A stretch of DNA of 64,000 nt from Micromonospora cabrerizensis (lineage in GTDB: Bacteria > Actinomycetota > Actinomycetes > Mycobacteriales > Micromonosporaceae). How positions within the stretch are numbered: the first letter of the stretch is position 1; each line of letters opens with the position of its first letter. Shown here piece after piece: positions 39,211 to 46,043 of the stretch. The stretch spans positions 124,001-188,000 of the forward strand of contig NZ_JAKKFI010000049.1 of assembly GCF_022230955.1 (NCBI RefSeq), in the 5' to 3' direction. The notes beneath the pieces were generated by a model. That model saw only the letters and a program-made list of their open reading frames with translations. It was not told the DNA's origin and searched no databases. Position numbers and translations under genes: made by a program.

Positions 39211-39915
39211 TCAGCTCAGCGTCCACTGCTGGGCCGGCCGGCCGTCGCAGGGCCGCTGCCGGACCTTGTCGCCCGGCTCGTCGCCGTCGTCGTCGGCCTG
39301 CGCGCACTTGCCGCTGTGCGCCGCGACCAGCAGCACCGGGCCGGTGCCGGTGGCGGCGAGCCGCCACTGCTGGTTGACCTGGCCGTGGCAGGGGTACTGC
39401 ATCACCCGTGCGCCGTCGTCCCGACTGGCGCCCTCGACGTCGAGGCACTGCCCGTGGGCCGCGTTGGTCACCGTCAGCACGTCCGCGCCGGCCGGGTTGA
39501 CCACCCACTGCTGCTCGGGGCCGCCGCTGCACGCGGCCAACCGGGCGCCGGCCTTCTCGCCGTCGCCGTCGAGCCCGAGGCAGAGCCCGGCGGCGCTGCG
39601 CAGCACCCGGGGCCCGGTGGGCGGCCCGGCCGGGGTCGCCGACGGGGTCGGTGACGGCTCGGCCGGTGCGCTCGGCTCGGCCGCCGGGTCGGTCGGCGTC
39701 GCGCCGCCGGAGGACGCCCCGACCGTCGCCGGGACGGGCTGCTCGTCCTGCCCGTCGAGCAGCCCGGTGGCGAAGACCACCCCGAGGAGCGCGCCGACGA
39801 CCCCGACCGCGACCGCGACCCGCAGCAGCGGGTCGGCCAGCGGCCCGGGGCGGGGTGCCTGTCGACCGCCGTAGACGGTGCCGGCGGGGTCGGGGCGTTC
39901 GTGGGGCGCGGACAT
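39211..39915 (-). CDS. Membrane-anchored ricin-type lectin-domain protein
   Basis: A 234-residue protein: short cytoplasmic N-terminus, one membrane segment (VAVAVGVVGALLGVVFATGL, about residues 28-48), a Pro/Ser/Thr/Ala linker, and a beta-trefoil at about 105-234 with three QxW repeats (EQQWVVN, NQQWRLA, AQQWTLS). Each third carries a Cys pair pattern such as GLCLGL and AACSG. It should display a sugar-binding domain outside the cell. No catalytic domain is attached. ATG at 39915; another ATG three codons upstream is possible. Confidence 0.85.
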   Translation of the reverse strand: MSAPHERPDPAGTVYGGRQAPRPGPLADPLLRVAVAVGVVGALLGVVFATGLLDGQDEQPVPATVGASSGGATPTDPAAEPSAPAEPSPTPSATPAGPPTGPRVLRSAAGLCLGLDGDGEKAGARLAACSGGPEQQWVVNPAGADVLTVTNAAHGQCLDVEGASRDDGARVMQYPCHGQVNQQWRLAATGTGPVLLVAAHSGKCAQADDDGDEPGDKVRQRPCDGRPAQQWTLS

Positions 39916-39961
39916 AGGCGCCATCCTCGCCCACGGTGGCGCGCCGGAGCCAGCCCGGCGG

Positions 39962-40246
39962 TCAGTCGACGACCCGGACGTCCTTCCAGAACGCCACCCG
40001 GTCACGCACCATCTCGGCGTCCGGTTTGGGCTCCGGGTAGTACCACACGGCGTCCGCGCTGGTGCTGCCCTCGTGCTCAAGGGTGTAGTACGAGGCGGTG
40101 CCCTTCCACGGGCAGACGGTGTGCGTCGCGGACTCCCGGATCAGATCGTCGCGCAGGGCGGAGCGGGGGAAGTAGTGGTTGCCCTCCACCAGCACGGTGT
40201 CGTCGCTCTCGGCGACGACCAGGTCGTTCCACACGGCTTTCGGCAT
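39962..40246 (-). CDS. DUF427 domain protein
   Basis: A 94-residue protein of the DUF427 family: AVWNDLVVAESDDTVLVEGNHYFP, then CPWKGTASYYT and AVWYYPEP. The function of the family is unknown. ATG at 40246; TAGTGT on the minus strand (40254-40259) sits at the right distance for a -10 box of a leaderless mRNA starting at this ATG. A GTG three codons upstream overlaps that box and is less likely. Confidence 0.9.
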   Translation of the reverse strand: MPKAVWNDLVVAESDDTVLVEGNHYFPRSALRDDLIRESATHTVCPWKGTASYYTLEHEGSTSADAVWYYPEPKPDAEMVRDRVAFWKDVRVVD

Positions 40247-40285
40247 GTTTTCCACACTAGGCCGTGGCAGCGACGCCGGCAGCGC

Positions 40286-40756
40286 TCAGCGGGTGGGCTG
40301 CGGGTCGGTGACGTCGGCCACGGTGGCGTCGAGGGCCGCGATCACGGCATCGGCGTCGGCGGCGATGGCAAGGCCGCGTTCACCGGCGCCCAGGCTGATC
40401 TCCCGGCCGCGCAGTCGCTCGTCGGCGATCACCGGCCAGGCCGTGCTCGCGCCGAACGGGGTGATGGTCCCGCGCTCGTAGCCGGTGGCGGCCCGTGCGG
40501 CCGCCGCGTCGGGCATGGACAGCCGCTGCACCCCGAGCAGGGCGCGTAACTTGGGCCAGGAGACGACCCGGTCGCCGGGGGTCAGCACGAACAGGTGATC
40601 GTCCGCGCTCCGGCGGACCACGATCGTCTTGACCACATCGGCGACGGCCATGCCCTGGGCTGCGGCGGCCTCCGCGAGGCTGCCCACCTCACCGCGGCTG
40701 ACCAGCCGATATGGCAGTCCGGCGGCGTCCAGGGCGGCGATCGCGGGCGATGGCAT
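40286..40756 (-). CDS. YbaK/EbsC-type aminoacyl-tRNA deacylase
   Basis: A 156-residue protein of the YbaK/ProX editing family. VADVVKTIVVRR contains the conserved catalytic-pocket Lys, and RGTITPFGAST and ISLGAGERGLAI are family blocks. These proteins remove wrongly attached amino acids from tRNA(Pro) and others. ATG at 40756 (MPSPAIAALDAAGLPYRLV) was chosen as the start of the domain; an upstream ATG adds about 18 residues. Confidence 0.85.
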   Translation of the reverse strand: MPSPAIAALDAAGLPYRLVSRGEVGSLAEAAAAQGMAVADVVKTIVVRRSADDHLFVLTPGDRVVSWPKLRALLGVQRLSMPDAAAARAATGYERGTITPFGASTAWPVIADERLRGREISLGAGERGLAIAADADAVIAALDATVADVTDPQPTR

Positions 40757-40849
40757 GCCCGCCACGGTAACCGCCGAGCCGGTCGGCGGACGGGAAACTG
40801 CCATCGTCGACATCCCACGGTTTCTGGAACGCGAGCGTAAGGTGATCAC

Positions 40850-42247
40850 ATGCGCGCTGAGCGTGTGGATCACCCCATTGACCATGATCAAGCGGTGGAC
40901 ACGCTGCGACGGTCGTACGCCGCGGTGCCCACGGGCGAGCCTGTCCGGCTGGCCAAACGCACCTCCAACCTGTTCCGTCCCCGGTCCGCTCCCCGGACTC
41001 CGGGGCTCGACGTGAGCGGCCTCAACGGTGTGCTGTCGGTCGACCCAACCGGCCGCACGGCCGACGTGCAGGGCATGTGCACCTACGAGGACCTGGTCGA
41101 CGCGACCCTGCCGCACGGGCTGATGCCGCTGGTGGTGCCGCAGTTGCGCACCATCACGTTGGGCGGTGCGGTGACCGGCCTCGGGATCGAGTCGACCTCG
41201 TTCCGCAACGGCCTGCCGCACGAGTCGGTCCGGGAGCTGGACGTGCTCACCGGCTCCGGCGAGATCGTCACCGCCCGGCCCGACGGGGAGCACGCCGACC
41301 TGTTCGCCGCGTTCCCCAACTCGCTGGGCAGCCTCGGTTACGCCACCCGGCTGCGCATCGAGCTGCAACCGGTCGGCCGGTACGTGGCGTTGCGCAACGT
41401 CCGGTTCACGCAGCTGGAGGCGCTCACCGACGCGATCGCGGAGGTGACCGCGACCCGCTCCTGGGCCGGCGAGCCGGTCGACGCGATGGACGGGGTGATG
41501 TTCAGCCCCGGTGAGGCGTACCTGGTCCTCGCCACGTTCACCGACGCGGCCGACCCGCCCAGCGACTACACCGGCCAGGCGATCTACTACCGGTCGCTGC
41601 GCCAGCGCACCCGCGACGTGCTCACCGCGTACGACTATCTCTGGCGCTGGGACACCGACTGGTTCTGGTGCTCGGCGGCGTTCGGTGCGCAGCACCCGGT
41701 CATGCGCAGGTTCTGGCCGGCGCGTTACCGGCGCAGCGACTTCTACCACCGGCTGGTCCGTCTCGAGCACCGGCACCAGGTGGCGGCCCGGATCGACCGG
41801 CTGCGCGGGCAGCCGGCCCGGGAGCGGGTCGTGCAGGACGTGGAGATTCCGCTGGACGAGACGGCTGACTTCCTGCGCTGGTTCGCCAGCGCGGTGGGGA
41901 TGAACCCGGTGTGGCTGTGTCCGTTGCGACTGCGTGAGCCGGCGGGGCCCGGCTCGGCGCGGTCCTGGCCGCTGTATCCACTCCGGCCGGGGCAGGACTA
42001 CGTCAACATCGGGTTCTGGGGGAGCGTGCCGATCGCGCCGGGCGCCGCCGACGGCGACGTCAACCGCACGATCGAACGCAGGGTGTCGGAGTCGGGCGGG
42101 CACAAGTCGCTCTACTCCGACGCGTACTACGACCGGGACGCCTTCGATCGCCTCTACGGCGGCGACACGTGGCGCGCGGTGAAAGACCGCTACGACCCGG
42201 ACCACCGGCTGACGGGACTGTACGAAAAGGCGGTAGCACGAGCATGA
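40850..42247 (+). CDS. tmsA: FAD-dependent oxidoreductase of 10-methyl fatty acid synthesis (TmsA-like)
   Basis: A 465-residue flavoprotein of the DWARF1/24-sterol-reductase-like group: FAD-binding domain with LNGVLSVDPTGRTADVQGM and TLGGAVTGLGIESTSFRNG, and a C-terminal domain with RDAFDRLYGGDTWRAVKDRY. Together with the methyltransferase that overlaps it by four bases this is the tmsA-tmsB arrangement (Rv3719/Rv3720 type). In that pathway it reduces the 10-methylene intermediate to the 10-methyl fatty acid using NADPH. 10-methyl C17 and C18 acids are typical of Micromonospora membranes. ATG at 40850. Confidence 0.8.
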   Translation: MRAERVDHPIDHDQAVDTLRRSYAAVPTGEPVRLAKRTSNLFRPRSAPRTPGLDVSGLNGVLSVDPTGRTADVQGMCTYEDLVDATLPHGLMPLVVPQLRTITLGGAVTGLGIESTSFRNGLPHESVRELDVLTGSGEIVTARPDGEHADLFAAFPNSLGSLGYATRLRIELQPVGRYVALRNVRFTQLEALTDAIAEVTATRSWAGEPVDAMDGVMFSPGEAYLVLATFTDAADPPSDYTGQAIYYRSLRQRTRDVLTAYDYLWRWDTDWFWCSAAFGAQHPVMRRFWPARYRRSDFYHRLVRLEHRHQVAARIDRLRGQPARERVVQDVEIPLDETADFLRWFASAVGMNPVWLCPLRLREPAGPGSARSWPLYPLRPGQDYVNIGFWGSVPIAPGAADGDVNRTIERRVSESGGHKSLYSDAYYDRDAFDRLYGGDTWRAVKDRYDPDHRLTGLYEKAVARA

Positions 42248-43587
42248 GCCTGACCGACAGAGATCAGGGGGCGGCGAGCGTCCCCGCCACCCCACCGGCG
42301 GGGGGCCGGCCCACGGGTCCGACCGTGGCGGATGTCATCCGCGCGGTCACCACGGGGCCGTTGCCGGTGCGGATCACCGGGTACGACGGCAGCTCCGTCG
42401 GCCCCTCCGACGCGGGCATCACCCTGGCGATCCAATCCGAGCGGGGTTTGTCCTATCTGCTCACCGCTCCCGGTGACCTGGGCATGGCCCGGGCCTACGT
42501 CAGTGGCGACCTGGCGTTGCAGGGGGTGCACCCGGGTGACCCGTACGAGGCGTTGCGGGTGCTCAAGGACGAGCTGCGGTTGCGCCCACCGTCGCTGGCC
42601 GAGGGGTTGGCGCTGGTCCGTGGGCTGGGCTGGGAGCGGCTGATGCCGCCGCCGGCACCACCGCAGGAGGCGTTGCCGCGGTGGAAGCGGGTGGTGAACG
42701 GGCTGCGGCACTCCCGGGTGCGGGACAGCACGGCGATCTCGCACCACTACGACGTCTCCAACGCCTTCTACGAGAAGGTGCTCGGCCCGTCGATGACGTA
42801 CACCTGCGCGGTCTACCGGTCTCCGGACGACACGCTGGAGCAGGCCCAGGCCGCGAAGTACGACCTGGTCGCCGGCAAGCTGGCGCTCAGGAAGGGCATG
42901 CGGCTGCTGGATGTGGGCTGCGGCTGGGGTGGCATGGTGCGGCACGCCGCGCGTGAGTACGGCGTCAAGGCGCTCGGGGTGACCCTGTCGCAGGCGCAGG
43001 CACAGTGGGCGCAGGCCGCGATCGAGCGGGAGGGGCTGACCGGGTTGGCCGAGGTGCGCTACCTGGACTACCGGGACGCGCCGGCGGAGCAGTTCGACGC
43101 CATCTCCTCGATCGGGCTGACCGAGCACATCGGGGTGCGCAACTACCCGGCCTACTTCGGGGCGTTGCGCAGTCGGTTGCGGCAGGGCGGGCGTCTGCTC
43201 AACCACTGCATCACCCGCGCGGACAATCGGGCGCCGCACCGCTCCGGCGCGTTCATCGACCGGTACGTCTTCCCGGATGGCGAGTTGGCCGGTCCGGGTC
43301 GGCTGATCAGCGAGGTGCACGACGCCGGGTTCGAGGTGCACCACGAGGAGAACCTTCGTCAGCACTACGCGCTGACGTTGGCCGCCTGGTGTCGCAATCT
43401 GGTCGAGCACTGGGACTTCTGCGTGTCCGAGGTGGGTGCGGGCACCGCCCGGGTGTGGGGGCTGTACATGGCCGGGTCGCGGATGGCGTTCGAGCGCAAC
43501 GGCATCCAGTTGCACCAGGTGCTGGCCACGCACAACGGCCCGGAGGGTGTGAACGGCTACCCGCTGCGACCGGACTGGTTGCCCTGA
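42244..43587 (+). CDS. tmsB: SAM-dependent fatty-acyl phospholipid methyltransferase (TmsB-like)
   Basis: A 447-residue member of the cyclopropane-fatty-acid synthase family. The C-terminal part has HHYDVSNAFYEKVLGPSMTY, the SAM loop LLDVGCGWGGMVRHAA and NHCITRAD; the N-terminal 130 residues form the lipid-binding part (MARAYVSGDLALQGV). In the tms pathway this enzyme adds a methylene group to oleoyl lipids at C10, giving the substrate for the flavoprotein. ATG at 42244 overlaps the stop of that gene (ATGA). Confidence 0.85.
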   Translation: MSLTDRDQGAASVPATPPAGGRPTGPTVADVIRAVTTGPLPVRITGYDGSSVGPSDAGITLAIQSERGLSYLLTAPGDLGMARAYVSGDLALQGVHPGDPYEALRVLKDELRLRPPSLAEGLALVRGLGWERLMPPPAPPQEALPRWKRVVNGLRHSRVRDSTAISHHYDVSNAFYEKVLGPSMTYTCAVYRSPDDTLEQAQAAKYDLVAGKLALRKGMRLLDVGCGWGGMVRHAAREYGVKALGVTLSQAQAQWAQAAIEREGLTGLAEVRYLDYRDAPAEQFDAISSIGLTEHIGVRNYPAYFGALRSRLRQGGRLLNHCITRADNRAPHRSGAFIDRYVFPDGELAGPGRLISEVHDAGFEVHHEENLRQHYALTLAAWCRNLVEHWDFCVSEVGAGTARVWGLYMAGSRMAFERNGIQLHQVLATHNGPEGVNGYPLRPDWLP

Positions 43588-43607
43588 TCACCTGCTGACC
43601 GCCGCCT

Positions 43608-43638
43608 GAAGCCGCGTCGAAAATGTCGGCGCGGCTTC
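43608..43638 (+). terminator. Terminator of the tmsAB-like operon
   Basis: Perfect 9-bp stem GAAGCCGCG/CGCGGCTTC, loop of 13 bases, 20 bases after the stop. Confidence 0.65.
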
Positions 43639-43649
43639 TCGCGAACCGA

Positions 43650-43678
43650 TTGACAAACAAGTTTTGTACGTACAAACT
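43650..43678 (+). promoter_or_regulatory. Promoter with overlapping palindromic operator of the HTH/SRPBCC operon
   Basis: TTGACA at 43650-43655 is a perfect -35 box; a -10 box falls around TACAAA/CAAACT at 43671-43678. The perfect palindrome TTGTACGTACAA (43664-43675), extended to AGTTTTGTACGTACAAACT, overlaps the -10 region. A bound repressor would block the promoter; the HTH protein encoded downstream is the obvious candidate. Confidence 0.7.
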
Positions 43679-43687
43679 GATTTTGCC

Positions 43688-44245
43688 ATGAGAGACGTCC
43701 TGTACCTGGAGCAGATCGAGCAGGCCGAAGTCCTGCTCAAGCCGCAGCGCGTCGAGGTGCTGCGGCAACTGGCCGAACCGCGCACCTGCACCGAGGTCGC
43801 GGCCCGACTCGACCAGACGCCCCAGCGCGTCTACTACCACGTCAAGCAACTCGTCGCGGCCGGCCTGGTCGAGCTGGTCAACGAGCGCAAGGTCCGCGGG
43901 ATCACCGAGGGCATCTACCAGGCCGCCGCCCGGTCCTACTGGCTGTCGCCCCGGCTCGTCGGCCGCATCGGGCTGCGCCGGGCCCGTGACGAGCTGAGCC
44001 TGGGCTACCTGCTCGACCTGATGGAAGAGGTCCAGGCCGACGTCGCGGCCCTGGACCGGGCCGCGCCCGAGCTGCCCTCCATCGGCGTCTCCGGCGAGAT
44101 CCGGGTGCCGGCAGAGCTTCGCTCGCAGTTCCTGCACGACCTGCAAACCGCACTTCAGGACCTGTTCGCCCGCTACGGCGGCAGTGAAGGAGACGCCTTC
44201 AAGCTCGCCGTCGCCTGCTATCCGAAAGGAAACGACAATGAGTGA
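43688..44245 (+). CDS. ArsR-like helix-turn-helix regulator
   Basis: A 185-residue regulator with an N-terminal winged helix: QRVEVLRQLAEPRTCTEVAA and TPQRVYYHVKQLVAAGLVEL (residues 18-60), followed by a helical C-terminal part. ATG at 43688. The end overlaps the SRPBCC gene by eight bases, and a strong palindrome overlaps its own promoter, so it is probably an autorepressor of a two-gene operon. HTH-plus-SRPBCC pairs are common in actinobacteria and their ligand is generally unknown. Confidence 0.88.
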   Translation: MRDVLYLEQIEQAEVLLKPQRVEVLRQLAEPRTCTEVAARLDQTPQRVYYHVKQLVAAGLVELVNERKVRGITEGIYQAAARSYWLSPRLVGRIGLRRARDELSLGYLLDLMEEVQADVAALDRAAPELPSIGVSGEIRVPAELRSQFLHDLQTALQDLFARYGGSEGDAFKLAVACYPKGNDNE

Positions 44246-45107
44246 ACCCATGAAGGTCCGGGCCCGTCTCTCCGCGCCCGTCGGGCGCGTCCGCGAAGCC
44301 CTGACCGACCCGGCCGAGCTGCGTCTCTGGCTCGCCGAGCACGCCGAGGTCGAGCTGCCCCAGCGGTACGAGTTCTGGGGCCGCCACACGCCCGAGGGTG
44401 ACGCCCCGCACCAGCGGCTGCTGCACGCCGACGACGACACGCTGCGCTTCAGCTGGCTGCTCGACGGGGTGGAGACCACCTCCGAGTTCCAGTTGACCGC
44501 CGAGGGCACCGACAGCACCGTGCTGACGCTGACCCAGAGCCACTTCGACTTCGCCGAGGCGATGAGCGGTTCCAGCATCCGGGGCGTGCTCCAGACGTAC
44601 TGGTCGCTGGCCATCGCCAACCTGGCCGCCCACCTGGAGGGCCGGCCGTTGCTGCCCCGCACCGACTTCACCTCCGCCGACCTGCGCGGTGAGCTGGTCA
44701 TCGCGGCCCCGGCCGACAAGGTGTGGGAGTCGCTGACCGATTCCGACCAGGCCAGCGCCTGGTTCGGCTACCCGATCGGCATCGAGCCCTGGGTCGGTGG
44801 CCGGTACGCGATGGGCGGGTTCGACGCCGGTTACGCGGCCAAGGTGGTCGACCTGGAGCCGGGCCGCAGGATGTCCGTCGACTGGGGCCCGGTCGGCGTC
44901 ACCAGCTGGGAGCTGGCCGAGTCCGGTGGCCGGACCACGCTGACGTTCGTGCAGAGCGGCTTCGACGAGGCCAACCCGCCGTACGCGGCCTGGAGCGGGT
45001 CGGTTGCCGGGCTGGCCGAGCTGCGCCGCTTCCACGAGGTGCCGGCCTGGCAGCCGATCTGGCTCTCCGAGGAGATCCCCGGCCTGGAGCCCCAACCGGC
45101 CAACTGA
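44238..45107 (+). CDS. Two-domain SRPBCC (AHSA1-like) protein
   Basis: A 289-residue protein of two START/Bet v1-like (SRPBCC) domains, residues about 1-135 (RARLSAPVGRVREALTDPAE) and 150-289 (ELVIAAPADKVWESLTDSDQ). Both contain the AHSA1 wording in which the domain begins with a helix after V(R/W)E and a DPAE or DSDQ turn. Such domains bind hydrophobic ligands in a deep pocket. ATG at 44238, with GAAAGGA upstream and an eight-base overlap with the regulator gene; the pair may sense and bind the same ligand. Confidence 0.88.
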   Translation: MSEPMKVRARLSAPVGRVREALTDPAELRLWLAEHAEVELPQRYEFWGRHTPEGDAPHQRLLHADDDTLRFSWLLDGVETTSEFQLTAEGTDSTVLTLTQSHFDFAEAMSGSSIRGVLQTYWSLAIANLAAHLEGRPLLPRTDFTSADLRGELVIAAPADKVWESLTDSDQASAWFGYPIGIEPWVGGRYAMGGFDAGYAAKVVDLEPGRRMSVDWGPVGVTSWELAESGGRTTLTFVQSGFDEANPPYAAWSGSVAGLAELRRFHEVPAWQPIWLSEEIPGLEPQPAN

Positions 45108-45128
45108 CCGTCTCGCCTCGTCTTACTC

Positions 45129-45208
45129 CAAGATCCGAGCAACATCAGGGAAACTGCTGCCTCAGGCCACTCGGAGGCAGCAGTTTCCCTGAAAGTGCGC
45201 AGATCTTG
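45129..45208. repeat. Long palindromic element, copy C (second type)
   Basis: An 80-base palindrome with a perfect 18-bp core (arms 45145-45162 and 45175-45192, TCAGGGAAACTGCTGCCT and complement; 12-base loop) and outer arms CAAGATC/GATCTTG at 45129 and 45202 with five mismatches between. The sequence differs from copies A and B but has the same overall build. It lies after the SRPBCC gene, where it could also end transcription. Confidence 0.8.
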
Positions 45209-45287
45209 TGGCCCCGCACGTGGTGGTTGTCGTGATTCGCTGGTCGGATCTGGTGACTTCTTGGGGTGAAGTGGGTACTGGCGGGCG

Positions 45288-45521
45288 ATGTTCTTCATCT
45301 TTGGTCTGCGTACCAAGGTCAACCGGTCCGGCGTCGTGCAGCAGGTCTGCCGTCACTGCGGCAACCAGGCCGCCCAGGTGATCACCCGCCGCTCGACCAA
45401 ATTCACCCTGTTCTTCATACCCCTCATTCCGATCCGCACCCGCTACGCGCAGCAGTGCACGTTCTGCGGGGCGCAGTACGACATCTCCAGGTCCGACGCT
45501 GAGCGCCTCCCGGTCGGCTGA
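45288..45521 (+). CDS. Small zinc-ribbon protein
   Basis: A 77-residue protein with two CxxC pairs, CRHCGNQ and CTFCGAQ, that form one zinc ribbon, around a hydrophobic stretch (FTLFFIPLIPIRTRY). This matches the zinc-ribbon family 15 type found in many actinobacteria; function unknown. ATG at 45288. Confidence 0.82.
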   Translation: MFFIFGLRTKVNRSGVVQQVCRHCGNQAAQVITRRSTKFTLFFIPLIPIRTRYAQQCTFCGAQYDISRSDAERLPVG

Positions 45522-46043
45522 TCTCCCGATGGAACGTTTCCTCTGCTGGCTGATCGGCCGACCGACGCGGCCGGTCGACGTGGCGGTGCACACCGTTGCC
45601 CGCCCGCCCTGCACTCCCGGCCGGCGCAGACGCCGCCGCGCACGCCGCCCACTGGCCGGCACCGCCCTGCCCCGCTCTCCCTGGAACCGCTCCGCCGGCC
45701 GCTGACCCCTCCCGGTGCTCGGGTGGGCGGCCCGCCTGCCGGAGTTCGTTGCCACCGTCGGCCGATCGCCTGCTCCGCCACGACCACACCGTGGGTCACC
45801 GCGAGCGGGCGGGCACGCAGAGTCGGAATGTGGGCACTGTGGCCCGGGGCACGTCCGCCCCACTCCCGGGGCAGGTCTACAGGGCCCTCACCAGGGGCCT
45901 TTACCGACACTGGACGGCCGATCCTGATTGGACCGACGCGCACGTTCGGCCCTGGCGGCGTACTTGAGCGCTGGTTAGGCTTTCGGGGTTTGCCGTGGAC
46001 CGGTCATCCGAGGGTGCACGTACGACGCAGAGCCGGAGCGACC
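45522..46043. other. Intergenic region upstream of the GGDEF-EAL gene
   Basis: 522 bases. Forward frames are open through part of it, but codon use and the lack of homology-like wording give no supported gene. TTAGGCT at about 45975 may be a -10 box for the GGDEF-EAL gene. No repeat or RNA was recognised. Confidence 0.4.

Noticed and set aside
45596..45967. Gene between the zinc-ribbon protein and the GGDEF-EAL protein
   Set aside because: Pro/Ala/Arg-rich translation without start signal; overlapping frames are open in the same way, as expected from base composition.
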